Under the pieces are notes generated by a model. It searched no databases. It had not been told where the DNA came from and saw only the letters and a list, made by a program, of their open reading frames with translations. 64,000 bases of DNA from Companilactobacillus furfuricola (lineage in GTDB: Bacteria; Bacillota; Bacilli; Lactobacillales; Lactobacillaceae), in contig NZ_RHNT01000003.1 in assembly GCF_003946325.1 (NCBI RefSeq), forward strand, positions 1-64,000, given 5' to 3'. Within the stretch, counting starts at the first letter, position 1. Each line of letters opens with the position of its first letter. Made by a program: the position numbers and the translations under genes. Below, piece after piece: positions 16,183 to 25,416 of the stretch.

Positions 16183-17622
16183 TTAATATGCTCTAGCGAT
16201 CCATACTGTGTATTTAGCTGGTTTACCGCTTACGATATCAACTTTCTTTTCCATTGGTGGGTTGAATGGAATATTACGAGTTGTGAAACCAGTTTCTTCT
16301 TTGATCTTAGCTTCAGTTTCGTCAGTTCCATCCCAGCCAATTAGAACAAATCCAGGAACTTCATTATTTTCTTTGCATGTTGCAATGTGTTTCTTAAAAT
16401 CATCCAAAGTATCAATGTCGTAGTGTTCGTTTGCTTTGTTTCTAGCTTTAGCTGATTCGAGTAATTTTGTTTGCATTGTGTCTAATTCTTGACTGATCTT
16501 ATCTTCAATGCCATCAAGTGCAACTGAGTCTTTATCGTCGAGATCACGCATCTTAATAACTGCAGAAGAATTCTTGATATCTCTAGGTCCAAGTTCAACA
16601 TGCATTGGCACACCTTTTTGTTCCCATTCGTTAAACTTGTAACCTGGAGTATTGTCTGAGTCATCGATTTCAACACGGATATTCTTAGCTTCCAAGTTTG
16701 TTTGGATCTTTTGAAGAGTTTCCATGATCTCAGGATTCTTTTGCCATGGACCAACAGGAATCAAAACAACTTGCGTTGGAGCGATCTTAGGTGGTAAGAC
16801 GATACCTTTTTCGTCACCGTGAACCATGATCGTTGCACCGATCAAACGAGTTGAGATTCCCCATGATGTTGTATATACGTACTTGTGAGTGTCATCTTTA
16901 TCAAGGAACTTGATGTCAAATGACTTGGCAAAGTTTTGACCTAAGTAATGTGATGTACCTGCTTGAACGGCTTTTCCATCACGCATCATTGTTTCGATCG
17001 AATAAGTATCAACGGCACCTGCGAAACGTTCTGAAGGTGTCTTTTGACCTTTATATGAAGGGATAGCTAAGAAATTAACGATCAAGTCTTCATAGGCATC
17101 AAGCACTGACAATGTTCTCTTACGAGCATCTTCTTCAGTTGCATGAGCAGTATGTCCTTCTTGCCACAAGAACTCAGAAGTTCTCAAGAATGGTAGAGTC
17201 TTCTTCTCCCATCTGAAGACGTTGGCCCATTGGTTGATTTCATAAGGAAGATCACGATATGAGTTGATCCAGTCACTAAAGGCATTTCCGATCATTGTTT
17301 CTGATGTTGGTCTCAAAGCGTATGGTTCGTCAAGCTTTTGATCACCGACTTGTGTCATCCAAGGAAGCTCAGGAGCAAATCCTTCGATATGTTCTTCTTC
17401 CTTTTCAAAGAAGTGTTTAGGGATCAACAATGGGAAATAAGCATTTCTGATCTTTTGTGTAGCAAGATATTTGTTAAATTCTGCTTGGATACTTTCCCAG
17501 AGTGAATAACCATCTGGCTTAAAAATAATACATCCACGAACTGGTGAATATGACATTAAATCGGCATTCTTAATAGCTGTTAAATACCATTCTGAAAAGT
17601 TTTCTTTTTGTAAATCTGACAT
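16183..17622 (-). CDS. proS2: Prolyl-tRNA synthetase, archaeal/eukaryotic type (short form)
   Basis: Charges tRNA-Pro with proline. The 479-aa protein lacks the roughly 180-residue editing insertion of bacterial ProRS. It shows class II motifs RWEKKTLPFLRTSEFLWQEGHTAH (motif 2) and GISTRLIGATIMVHGDEKGIVLPP (motif 3), the anticodon-binding domain, and the C-terminal zinc-fold region ending in a terminal Tyr (VWIARAY), as in archaeal and eukaryotic enzymes. It is the second ProRS in this window; the standard bacterial form is at 41157-42863. It is preceded by a T-box leader, so its expression should rise when uncharged tRNA-Pro accumulates. The symbol proS2 is descriptive. Confidence 0.93.
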   Translation of the reverse strand: MSDLQKENFSEWYLTAIKNADLMSYSPVRGCIIFKPDGYSLWESIQAEFNKYLATQKIRNAYFPLLIPKHFFEKEEEHIEGFAPELPWMTQVGDQKLDEPYALRPTSETMIGNAFSDWINSYRDLPYEINQWANVFRWEKKTLPFLRTSEFLWQEGHTAHATEEDARKRTLSVLDAYEDLIVNFLAIPSYKGQKTPSERFAGAVDTYSIETMMRDGKAVQAGTSHYLGQNFAKSFDIKFLDKDDTHKYVYTTSWGISTRLIGATIMVHGDEKGIVLPPKIAPTQVVLIPVGPWQKNPEIMETLQKIQTNLEAKNIRVEIDDSDNTPGYKFNEWEQKGVPMHVELGPRDIKNSSAVIKMRDLDDKDSVALDGIEDKISQELDTMQTKLLESAKARNKANEHYDIDTLDDFKKHIATCKENNEVPGFVLIGWDGTDETEAKIKEETGFTTRNIPFNPPMEKKVDIVSGKPAKYTVWIARAY

Positions 17623-17642
17623 TCTATCCCTCCTAAATGTAT

Positions 17643-17872
17643 AAAAAAAACTACTTCATCCAATAAAGGACGAAGTAGTTTCCGTGGTGCCACCTTAATT
17701 AATCTTCGTTTCGAAGATTCACTCGATTCGTAACGCTGAACAGCGATTGTCTTGCGACAACAAATAGGTTTGGCAGGTTCGTGATCAGTTATCGGTGATC
17801 TATCTTCCAACGATTGATAGACTCTCTGGCGCCGCCTGATTACTAATAATCCAAATCTTTAAAGCTATACGT
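17643..17872 (-). ncRNA. T-box leader riboswitch of proS2
   Basis: On the minus strand the leader starts near 17868 and carries the AGAGAG part of stem I. A CCT (17775-17777) in the context GAACCTGCC is the candidate proline specifier codon. The T-box sequence AAGGTGGCACCACGG lies around 17682-17696. It ends in the terminator AACTACTTCGTCC/GGATGAAGTAGTT with eight T (17643-17680). Uncharged tRNA-Pro should stabilise the antiterminator and switch on proS2. Confidence 0.92.
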
Positions 17873-17874
17873 TT

Positions 17875-17903
17875 AATATAGTGAATGATTTAATTTTTGT
17901 CAA
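17875..17903 (-). promoter_or_regulatory. Promoter of the T-box proS2 transcript
   Basis: A perfect -35 TTGACA (17898-17903), 17-bp spacer and -10 TATATT (17875-17880) on the minus strand. Confidence 0.85.
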
Positions 17904-17941
17904 CTTATATTGGAAATTATCAATTGAATCGATAACTATTT

Positions 17942-19270
17942 TTAAAATAAGTACTGGAGATCACTAGCAACAGTTGGATATCCAAAGATGAAATCATTCA
18001 AGGCACTGTTGTCCATCTTCTTATCAACAGCAATCGTCAATAAGTTGATCAATTCATCAGCTTGTTCGGTCAAGACAGTTGCGCCAACGATCTGTTTATT
18101 GTTATTTAAAACAATTTTAGCTGCAGCTTTTGGCTCATTTATCCGGTGATAAGTGAACCAATTAGTCAAATCGAATTCGTTAACTTGGTATTGCTCAGGA
18201 TCAGCCTTAGCATCAGGTATGGAAATTCCGACCTTGGCCAATTTTGGGCTTCCATAAACTAACGTTGGGATTGCTGGATAACTGATTGGTTGGCTATTTT
18301 GTCCTAAAATGTGTCCAACCGCATACTTAGCTTCAAAACCAGCAACAGGCGTTAATTTAGGCTCTGACTTTTTGATCACATCACCTACTGCGTAAATATT
18401 AGGATTGTCTGTTTGTAAATATTCGTTGACCTTGATACCGGATCTTTCAACTTTGACACCTGCTTGCTCCAGGTTAAGACCCTCAACATTAGGAATTCTG
18501 CCAGTTGCACAAACCACAGCTCCGGTCTTTAGTTCAAAATCATTAGCATGGATCGTCAATCCATCAGAAGTTTTCTCAACCTGGTCAACATAGACATTAA
18601 AGTGGAAAGTAATACCGCTTTGTTTCATTTGCTCAACCATGTCATTAACGAAATCTTCATCAAATGCTTTCAGTGGACGATCATTATGATGGATCAAATG
18701 GACATCAGCACCCGTAGCATTCGCAATATTAGCTAACTCCATGGCAATGTATCCAGCGCCAATGAAGGTAATCGATTTTGGCATTTGCTTCAACGACAAA
18801 AATTCATTGCTAGTGATCAGATTCTCTGATCCTTCAATAATCAAGATCGATGGCTTTTGCCCAGTTGCGATAATGAACTGGTCAGCTTCAAAAACTTCGC
18901 TATCAAATTGAAGCTGATTTTCTGAAATAAAACTAGATTTGCCATAATAAGTAGCGATTCCGGCTGAATCTAAACCTTTTTTAGTGCCTTCAGGAATATT
19001 TTCTGTATAAGTTTCCTTAAAGCGCTCCATTTCAGTCCAATCAGCATCAGGAACCTTGGAAAAACCGTTACCTTGTAATTGTTTGATCCTATCCCTAGCT
19101 TCAACAGCACTGAGTAACATCTTTTTAGGATCACACCCACGGTTGGGACAAGTTCCACCCCATAAATCATCTTCAAAAATGGCAACCTTCTTCCCAGCTC
19201 CTTTTAAAGCATAAGCTGCAGCTCCACCAGCAGGACCTCCACCGATTACGATCGCGTCATATTTTTTCAT
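17942..19270 (-). CDS. FAD-dependent pyridine nucleotide disulfide oxidoreductase, glutathione-reductase-like
   Basis: A 442-aa flavoprotein. The N-terminal FAD site is VIGGGPAGGAAAYAL (8-22). The redox-active disulfide is CPNRGC (41-46). The NAD(P)-binding Rossmann motif FIGAGYIAMELANI lies near 167-180, and the second FAD motif NIYAVGD near 292. The C-terminal dimerisation domain reads GYPTVASDLQYLF, where glutathione reductases and lipoamide dehydrogenases have HPT followed by Glu, so the usual catalytic His is a Tyr here. The start is ATG 19270 because AAGGAGGA lies 7 nt before it; an upstream in-frame start at 19300 lacks a ribosome site. The substrate (a thiol disulfide or another acceptor) cannot be read from the sequence. 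Confidence 0.88.
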   Translation of the reverse strand: MKKYDAIVIGGGPAGGAAAYALKGAGKKVAIFEDDLWGGTCPNRGCDPKKMLLSAVEARDRIKQLQGNGFSKVPDADWTEMERFKETYTENIPEGTKKGLDSAGIATYYGKSSFISENQLQFDSEVFEADQFIIATGQKPSILIIEGSENLITSNEFLSLKQMPKSITFIGAGYIAMELANIANATGADVHLIHHNDRPLKAFDEDFVNDMVEQMKQSGITFHFNVYVDQVEKTSDGLTIHANDFELKTGAVVCATGRIPNVEGLNLEQAGVKVERSGIKVNEYLQTDNPNIYAVGDVIKKSEPKLTPVAGFEAKYAVGHILGQNSQPISYPAIPTLVYGSPKLAKVGISIPDAKADPEQYQVNEFDLTNWFTYHRINEPKAAAKIVLNNNKQIVGATVLTEQADELINLLTIAVDKKMDNSALNDFIFGYPTVASDLQYLF

Positions 19271-19350
19271 CCAGCCTTCCTCCTTAAACTTGTTGATCAA
19301 TAAATTTATTGTAGCCTAAAAAATATTTATCACAAAGTAATGCGCTTCAA

Positions 19351-19385
19351 AATAAAAAGCCCCAAAGCAGTTTGCTTTGAGACTT
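19351..19385 (-). terminator. Terminator of the secreted GW-like protein gene
   Basis: AAGTCTCAAAGCA pairs imperfectly with TGCTTTGGGGCTT around a short loop, followed on the minus strand by five T. Confidence 0.8.
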
Positions 19386-19395
19386 GAATTAATAA

Positions 19396-20706
19396 CTATT
19401 TTAAGAGACCAGCTAGTCCACTAACGATCGATGAGATTGTTTTTCCAGCACTAGTCAATCCACTAACAGCATCAGTTGCTTTACTTACAACACCTGAAAT
19501 ACCACTAGTAATACTTGAAACAGCGTCGCCGGCTTTTTTAATACCATCAGCGACATTTTCCACAGTATCAGTTACTTTGCTGACACCGCTGTTAATACCA
19601 TCTAGGACATCCCCAGCAGTTCCAGCAACTTTCTTAACGGCACCTGTTACGCCATCATAAATGTTGCTTACGTCATTGGCAGCATCTTTAGCAGCTGTCC
19701 GAAAGTTGTCTAAGGCACCTTTACCATTATCAAAAATTGCTTGACCAGTTTGACCTAGGTCGTTTACAGCGTCTTTCAAATCAGTAATAGGAGCTGAGAC
19801 TAATTTCTTAGCTGAATCATGCAAACCTAACAAGCTGTCACTTGTCTTTGATAAATTATCTATCACAGTTGTCACATTGCCTGTAGCTGCATTATTAATG
19901 TCAGTTAAGTTCGTCAGACCATTTGTGATGCCATTGGTAATGACTTTTCCTGGTTCTTGAAGCAAGCTTTGAGTCTTGTCAATTGCACTGGTTACAGAAT
20001 CAGCAGTAGAGCCGATCTTATCAGCTGTATCTTTAATAGTATCTAATGGATCTGCTGGTGCTTCTGCATCTGCACTAGCATCGGCATCAGACGATGCATC
20101 AGTTGAAGTATCAGTCGTTGTTGCAGGAGCTTCTGGGGCTGGTGCAACTTCATTAGGATCTGATTCTGAAAGTGCTGGCAAGTAGATCCAACCTGTTACG
20201 TTGTCATTATTAGTAATTTGTTCGTACAAATTACCTTCAGCATTTGGAACTTGGTTCAATCCTTTGAATACAGTGTGTGTGTAATCAGCAGCTTTGGCTA
20301 CTACTTGGGAAGTTTCACTATAAGGAGTATCCCAAATGTAGTAATCAGGGTTAGCGACCCAATATGCACGTCCTTCTGTATAATTCCCACCTGTTGTTGG
20401 TTCAGTGGATGAAACAGTAGGTTCGCTAGTTGCTTGTACTTGAGCAGTTTGCTCAGTAGGATCATTTTCAACAACTAATGGAGCATTTTGTTGTTGCGAT
20501 GTAGCAACTGCTTGTGGAGCTTCTTGGCTAGCCTGTGTATTAGCCGTTGCTTCAGTTGTTGACGTTGTATCGTTCGTTGTTTGAGCGACGTTTTCTACTG
20601 GGGTTTGATCAGTAGAATCAGTGTCAGCGGCTTGAGCGTTTCCTGCACCAATTAATGCGACTGGAATTGCTAAAAGCGAAGCATAAAGTAGGTTGTATTT
20701 TTTCAT
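19396..20706 (-). CDS. Secreted protein with an SH3/GW-like domain and a helical repeat tail
   Basis: A 436-aa protein. The signal peptide has cleavage near AQA at 24-26. Residues 27-108 are a Thr/Gln/Ala-rich disordered linker. Residues 109-179 form an SH3/GW-like module (GRAYWVANPDYYIWDTPY ... GWIYLPAL) of the kind that binds the wall or teichoic acids. Residues 180-221 are acidic and proline-rich. Residues 222-436 are a run of degenerate amphipathic helices full of Asp, Gly, Thr, Val and Ala (patterns like ISGVVSKATDAVSGLTSAG). There is no LPxTG motif. The start ATG 20706 follows GGGGGAATG; the upstream in-frame codon at 20742 lacks a ribosome site. The promoter carries a cre-like site, so synthesis is probably repressed on preferred sugars. 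Function unknown; adhesion or wall structuring is inference. Confidence 0.85.
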   Translation of the reverse strand: MKKYNLLYASLLAIPVALIGAGNAQAADTDSTDQTPVENVAQTTNDTTSTTEATANTQASQEAPQAVATSQQQNAPLVVENDPTEQTAQVQATSEPTVSSTEPTTGGNYTEGRAYWVANPDYYIWDTPYSETSQVVAKAADYTHTVFKGLNQVPNAEGNLYEQITNNDNVTGWIYLPALSESDPNEVAPAPEAPATTTDTSTDASSDADASADAEAPADPLDTIKDTADKIGSTADSVTSAIDKTQSLLQEPGKVITNGITNGLTNLTDINNAATGNVTTVIDNLSKTSDSLLGLHDSAKKLVSAPITDLKDAVNDLGQTGQAIFDNGKGALDNFRTAAKDAANDVSNIYDGVTGAVKKVAGTAGDVLDGINSGVSKVTDTVENVADGIKKAGDAVSSITSGISGVVSKATDAVSGLTSAGKTISSIVSGLAGLLK

Positions 20707-20757
20707 AAAACATTCCCCCAAAAATATACATTTATTAATCACTTTGTTAATACATAA

Positions 20758-20793
20758 ATTATAAACCCGTACTAAAAAATGTAAACGCTTTTA
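20758..20793 (-). promoter_or_regulatory. Promoter with cre-like site for the secreted protein gene
   Basis: Minus-strand -35 TTTACA (20780-20785), 16-bp spacer and perfect -10 TATAAT (20758-20763). TGTAAACGCTTTTA (20780-20793, plus strand) matches the cre consensus with one mismatch and overlaps the -35, so CcpA binding would repress. Confidence 0.75.
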
Positions 20794-21104
20794 TTACTAA
20801 AATATCAGTAATTATAGTAATTTTTTAGTTATCAATAAACTGTTTTCTATAAGCAAAATCTTAAGTTAAAGTAAGGTTTCTGTGATCAACCTCACAATTA
20901 AACTTTTGAGCCTACTTCTCTCTAATCAACGGTAACTAATGACAGCAGTAGCTTAAAGCCCTATCTCTAAAACAAATTAGAAAGATTAGAATGTGAAATT
21001 TTAAAATCTAAATTACATAAAAACATTTTTCAATATTTAGTTATTATTTACTAATGTTGCCTAAATATTCATTACTAAATACACTATTTTTCAATAATTC
21101 GATT
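20794..21104. other. AT-rich intergenic stretch without a recognised feature
   Basis: No open frame or clear terminator is visible for the gene at 21105. The stretch has scattered A and T runs only. Confidence 0.6.
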
Positions 21105-22061
21105 TCAATTAATCTTGATAATAATTCTTTGACGGTGATTTTGATTGTTTTCTAGTGAAAAGTGAGCATATTTGACGTCATCCAAGGTTTTAATTAATAA
21201 GTCATCATCTAACCATTTGTTGTCTTGGAAATATTGATTTATGAATAAAGCCGATCTTTGGATTTGTGAGAGACTAGCATGACTAATCACAAAACCCTTG
21301 ATCTGCTTCAAGTTCATATAGAAATCTCTAACATTAAAACTGAATTGGTTAGTTCTGGGAGCAGTTATCAATCCAATTTCCCCAGCTTGATTTAAATGGT
21401 CCAAATTTAGTTGCAACTCATTTTTTCCAGATGTGTCAATTATATAGTCAAAATTATCAGAGATTTCAGATATCGGCTTGGTGTAATCGTAATTATTCAT
21501 CGCCCCGATCGATTTTAGATAAGAAAAATCTTTGACGTTAGCAGTTGTGGCTACCGTTAAACCATTGAGTTTAGCAATTGCAACCAGTTTTGTTCCGACA
21601 TGTCCAGCTGCACCTTCAACTAAAACACTCTTGCCTGACTTAACCTTTAAAACATCATTTAGCAATATCTCAGCTGTAGCACTTGAATGAACTGACGCTA
21701 TAAGTTTCAATTCATTCACACCCTGAGGAACCGTAAATAATCTTGATGAAGGAATAACGGCGTATTCACTAGTGATACCTTGTCTGCCATCATAGCCCAT
21801 AGAATTAGTCCATACTCTTTGACCAATGGAAAAACCTTGGACGTTTTCACCTATCCTTTCAACAGTTCCAACACAATCTCGTCCGACAACAAATGGAAAT
21901 TTCATTTGCGTCTTAAATGCTCCTGAACGTACAAATGTAACAGATGCCGCAAATACCTTGATCAGCACATCATTGACACCCACTTGTGGCACTTGAATTT
22001 CTCTAACTTTGATTTCATCTGGTGTTCCAACTTTTTCGATCACAGCTGCTTTCATTTTCAT
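21105..22061 (-). CDS. Zinc-independent alcohol dehydrogenase / quinone oxidoreductase family protein
   Basis: A 318-aa medium-chain dehydrogenase/reductase. The N-terminal GroES-like domain (AAVIEKVGTPDEIKVRE, GRDCVGTVERIGENVQGF) lacks the Cys and His zinc ligands of true alcohol dehydrogenases. The Rossmann domain carries VLVEGAAGHVGTKLVAIAK with the AxxGxxG-type NADPH motif. Relatives reduce quinones or other alpha,beta-unsaturated carbonyls; the substrate here is unknown. The start is ATG 22061, since AGGTGGG lies 8 nt upstream; an in-frame GTG at 22073 overlaps that ribosome site. It is monocistronic. Confidence 0.85.
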   Translation of the reverse strand: MKMKAAVIEKVGTPDEIKVREIQVPQVGVNDVLIKVFAASVTFVRSGAFKTQMKFPFVVGRDCVGTVERIGENVQGFSIGQRVWTNSMGYDGRQGITSEYAVIPSSRLFTVPQGVNELKLIASVHSSATAEILLNDVLKVKSGKSVLVEGAAGHVGTKLVAIAKLNGLTVATTANVKDFSYLKSIGAMNNYDYTKPISEISDNFDYIIDTSGKNELQLNLDHLNQAGEIGLITAPRTNQFSFNVRDFYMNLKQIKGFVISHASLSQIQRSALFINQYFQDNKWLDDDLLIKTLDDVKYAHFSLENNQNHRQRIIIKIN

Positions 22062-22079
22062 AAACTTTCCCACCTATCT

Positions 22080-22127
22080 AAAAAAAACCGCTAAATTCAC
22101 GGTAAGTAAATTCAACGGTTTTTAAAA
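22080..22127 (-). terminator. Terminator of lepA
   Basis: AAAAACCGTTGAATTTACTT pairs with complementary bases ending in CGGTTTTT, with a T run on the minus strand, between the lepA stop and the next gene. Confidence 0.8.
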
Positions 22128-22130
22128 AAT

Positions 22131-23969
22131 TTATTTATCAGATTCCTTGCCTCTATTTAAATTCAAGACAGACATAAAAGCTTCTTGTGGTATAGAAACC
22201 TTACCAACTTCTTTCATTCGTTTCTTACCGGCTTTTTGCTTGTTCAATAGTTTATCTCTTCTAGTTCTATCACCACCATATAACTTAGCGGTAACATCTT
22301 TACGATAAGCTTTAACAGTCGCACGTGCAACGATCTTATTACCGATGGCTGCTTGAATTGGGATCTCAAACATTTGGCGTGGGATAACTTCTTTTAATTT
22401 AGAAACGATATCTCGACCACGTTGATATGCAAAGTCCCTATGCACGATAAAGCTAAGTGCATCAACAGGTTCACCATTCAATAAAATATCCATCTTAACT
22501 AAATCACTTGGCATATAGTCTTCAACCTCATAATCTAATGAAGCGTAACCTTTAGTATTAGATTTCAAATCGTCAAAGAAATCAAAAATGATTTCCAACA
22601 ATGGTAATTTATAAATAACATTTACTCGATATTTATCCAAATAGTCCATTGTCACGAACTCGCCACGTTTACGTTGACAAAGTTCCATCACCGGTCCAAC
22701 GAAATCCTCAGGGACCATTATTTCTGCCCTAACGTAAGGCTCTTTGATCTCCTGGATCTCTGAAGTCTCTGGCAATTCAGCAGGATTATCAACGATGATC
22801 TTTTCACCGTCGGTTTTAGTAACGTGGTAATCCACTGATGGTGAGGTGATAATCAAATCTAAGTTAAACTCTCGTTCTAACCGCTCTTGAACTACATCCA
22901 TATGTAAAAGTCCTAGGAATCCGCAACGAAAACCAAAACCTAACGCTTGCGATGTTTCAGGCTCAAATTCAAGGGCAGCATCATTTAACTGTAATTTCTC
23001 CAAAGCTTCACGCAGATCTTCGTATTTGCCATTATCGACTGGATACATACCAGCATAAACCATGGGCGTGCTTTGACGATAACCAGTCAAGGGCTCAGCA
23101 GTAGGATTATCAGCCAATGTGACAGTATCACCTACTTGAGTATCCTTGACCGTCTTAATACTTGCAGTGATGTATCCAACATCACCAGCCATCAAGTAAT
23201 CACGTGGAACGGCCTTCGGTGACATGACACCAACTTCGGTAACTTCGAATTTCTTCTGGTTATTCATGATCTCGATCGTATCACCTGGTTTAACGACGCC
23301 TTCAAAGAGACGGACGTTCAAGACAACGCCTCGGTATGAGTCATAAACTGAATCAAAGATCAAAGCTTTTAGAGGAGCCTTGATATCACCTTGAGGAGCT
23401 GGTATATCTGTGACGATCCGCTCGATCAACTCATCGATACCAACGCCAGTTTTAGCTGATGTTAAAACAGCACTTTCGGCATCGATCCCGATCATTTCTT
23501 CAATTTCTTCTTTGACCTTATCAGGATCAGCTGAAGGCAGATCGATCTTATTGATCACCGGAACGATCTCAAGGTCGTTATCAATAGCTAAATAAGTATT
23601 AGCTAAAGTTTGTGCTTCCACACCTTGAGCAGCATCTACGATCAGTAATGCTCCTTCACAGGCTGCTAATGATCGTGACACTTCATATGAAAAATCGACA
23701 TGTCCTGGTGTGTCGATCAAATGAAAAATGTAAGTCTCTCCATCTTTAGCTTTATATTCTAATTCGACAGCATTCAGCTTGATCGTAATACCACGCTCAC
23801 GTTCTAGTGGCATATCATCAAGGATCTGTGCCTTCATATCACGCTTTGCGATCGTATTAGTCTTCTCAAGAATTTGATCAGCAATCGTTGATTTACCATG
23901 GTCGATATGCGCAACAATGGAGAAGTTTCGAATGTGTTTTTGACGTTCTTTTAATTTATCTAAATCCAT
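22131..23969 (-). CDS. lepA: Translation elongation factor 4 (LepA)
   Basis: Ribosome-bound GTPase thought to back-translocate or remodel stalled ribosomes. The 612-aa length is normal. The G domain shows [13 protein letters not shown] (P-loop), RERGITIK (switch I), DTPGHVDF (G3) and NKIDLP (G4). EF-G-like domains II, III and V follow, and the LepA-specific C-terminal domain is visible from [14 protein letters not shown] onward, ending in [16 protein letters not shown]. It lies downstream of dnaJ but is separated from it by a terminator and a hairpin element, so it is probably transcribed on its own. Confidence 0.97.
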   Translation of the reverse strand: MDLDKLKERQKHIRNFSIVAHIDHGKSTIADQILEKTNTIAKRDMKAQILDDMPLERERGITIKLNAVELEYKAKDGETYIFHLIDTPGHVDFSYEVSRSLAACEGALLIVDAAQGVEAQTLANTYLAIDNDLEIVPVINKIDLPSADPDKVKEEIEEMIGIDAESAVLTSAKTGVGIDELIERIVTDIPAPQGDIKAPLKALIFDSVYDSYRGVVLNVRLFEGVVKPGDTIEIMNNQKKFEVTEVGVMSPKAVPRDYLMAGDVGYITASIKTVKDTQVGDTVTLADNPTAEPLTGYRQSTPMVYAGMYPVDNGKYEDLREALEKLQLNDAALEFEPETSQALGFGFRCGFLGLLHMDVVQERLEREFNLDLIITSPSVDYHVTKTDGEKIIVDNPAELPETSEIQEIKEPYVRAEIMVPEDFVGPVMELCQRKRGEFVTMDYLDKYRVNVIYKLPLLEIIFDFFDDLKSNTKGYASLDYEVEDYMPSDLVKMDILLNGEPVDALSFIVHRDFAYQRGRDIVSKLKEVIPRQMFEIPIQAAIGNKIVARATVKAYRKDVTAKLYGGDRTRRDKLLNKQKAGKKRMKEVGKVSIPQEAFMSVLNLNRGKESDK

Positions 23970-24004
23970 TTATGTGAATCTCCTTTAACCAAACCATTAT
24001 ACCA

Positions 24005-24036
24005 AAAAAAGGTTGAGGTTTGACCCTCAACCTAAA
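24005..24036 (-). terminator. Terminator of the hrcA-grpE-dnaK-dnaJ operon
   Basis: AGGTTGAGG-TTTGA-CCCTCAACCT hairpin, followed on the minus strand by seven T. Confidence 0.9.
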
Positions 24037-24042
24037 TTATAA

Positions 24043-24158
24043 GGAGCTACATTCACTAGCGGACTCTGCTTTACATGCTTTCGACGAGCAAGCTTTTCAG
24101 CACTCTTTTGTCGAAAGTCCGTAAATGCTCAGCAGCTGACCAGTGACTTTCGCTCTCT
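24043..24158 (-). repeat. Large hairpin element, copy 2 (3' of dnaJ)
   Basis: Read on the minus strand it starts with AGAGAGCG 8 nt after the dnaJ stop. It has the conserved GGTCAGCTGCTGAG, an inner stem TTTACGGACTTTCGAC paired with GTCGAAAGCATGTAAA, an AAAA bulge, an apical hairpin with GCT-GAAA-AGC, and an outer arm closing with AGTGA and GCTCCTT. The layout is that of the copies after lctO and plsC, but the stem sequences differ. It precedes the operon terminator. Confidence 0.75.
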
Positions 24159-24165
24159 ATTTAAA

Positions 24166-25305
24166 TTAATCTCCGTTAAAGGCATCTTTTATCTTATTGA
24201 AAAAGTTGCTGTCTTTTTCACGGATCTTATTTCCACCTGCTTCGGAGAATTTCTTCAAGGCAGACTTTTGTTCACTAGATAATTTACGTGGTGTAACAAT
24301 GTTTACAGTTACTTTCTCGTCACCGATACTCTTACTGTTCAACACTGGAGCACCTTTTCCTCTTAGTCTAAACGATGTTCCTGTTTGTGTTCCACTTGGA
24401 ATGGTCAATTTGACCGGTCCGTGCACAGTATTAACATCGATCTCATCACCTAATGCTGCTTGTGGGAAACTGATATTGACTGAGGTATAAATAGTGGAAC
24501 CATTGCGAGTAAACTCTTTACTTGGTGCCACACGGAAGACAATGTAAAGATCACCATATGGGCCACCATTTTCACCGGCTTCACCTTGTCCTTCAAGACG
24601 CATTTGTTGACCATCTTCAACACCTGCTGGGACATTGACCTCAAGCGAATGCTTTTCGTTAACTTTTCCAGCACCATGACAAGTTTCACATTTCTCTTTG
24701 ATTTCCTTACCTGTACCACCACAGACGTCACAAACTACACGTGTGCGCATTCTGCCGAGTGGAGTTTGACGGTCTACTTCCATATAACCTGAGCCGTGAC
24801 ACTTACTACATGTGACGGGTTCAGTACCTGGCTTAGCACCATTACCACCACAAGTTTCACATTTTTCTTCTCGATTATATGAAATAGTTGTCTTCTTACC
24901 AAAGACACCTTCTTCAAAAGTTAGATCCATGCGGTATTGCAAATCTGAGCCTTGTCTAGGTGAGTTTGGATTTTGACGAGCAGTTCCACCGCCAAAGAAT
25001 TGGCTGAAAATATCTTCGAAACCGCCAAAGCCCTGTCCAGCGCCACCGCCACCAAAGCCACCAAAGCCTTGACCAGCACCGCCATTCATGCCAGCTGATC
25101 CATATTGATCATACTGAGCACGCTTTTGAGGGTCTTTGAGAGTTTCATATGCATCGTTTACTTCTTTAAATTTCTCTTCAGCATCAGGAGCCTTGTTAAT
25201 ATCTGGATGATATTTCTTTGAAAGCTTTCTGAATGCATGCTTTATGTCATCTTGCGAGGCATCCTTGTCGACACCTAAAACGTCATATGGATCTCTGTCA
25301 GCCAT
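24166..25305 (-). CDS. dnaJ: Chaperone protein DnaJ (Hsp40)
   Basis: Cochaperone that delivers substrates to DnaK and stimulates its ATPase. It has 379 aa. The J domain carries HPD at 33-35. A Gly/Phe-rich linker follows (about 70-110, [16 protein letters not shown]). Four CxxCxGxG zinc-binding motifs start with CETCGGNG and end with CETCHGAG. Two C-terminal beta-domains complete the protein. It is the last gene of the HrcA regulon operon. A hairpin sits between dnaK and dnaJ. Confidence 0.98.
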   Translation of the reverse strand: MADRDPYDVLGVDKDASQDDIKHAFRKLSKKYHPDINKAPDAEEKFKEVNDAYETLKDPQKRAQYDQYGSAGMNGGAGQGFGGFGGGGAGQGFGGFEDIFSQFFGGGTARQNPNSPRQGSDLQYRMDLTFEEGVFGKKTTISYNREEKCETCGGNGAKPGTEPVTCSKCHGSGYMEVDRQTPLGRMRTRVVCDVCGGTGKEIKEKCETCHGAGKVNEKHSLEVNVPAGVEDGQQMRLEGQGEAGENGGPYGDLYIVFRVAPSKEFTRNGSTIYTSVNISFPQAALGDEIDVNTVHGPVKLTIPSGTQTGTSFRLRGKGAPVLNSKSIGDEKVTVNIVTPRKLSSEQKSALKKFSEAGGNKIREKDSNFFNKIKDAFNGD

Positions 25306-25325
25306 TAAAAATCACCTTTATATAA

Positions 25326-25354
25326 AAGTTGGGACAAATCACTTTGTCCCAACG
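25326..25354 (-). terminator. Hairpin between dnaK and dnaJ
   Basis: Perfect 11-bp stem GTTGGGACAAA/TTTGTCCCAAC with a TCAC/GTGA loop, followed on the minus strand by only four T. It may partly terminate the transcript or act as an mRNA processing or stabilising element, lowering dnaJ relative to dnaK. Confidence 0.65.
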
Positions 25355-25416
25355 ATTTAATTTATTTCAACAAACAGATTATAACAGTTTTGTCTGTCAT
25401 AATCTCAAATGTTTGC

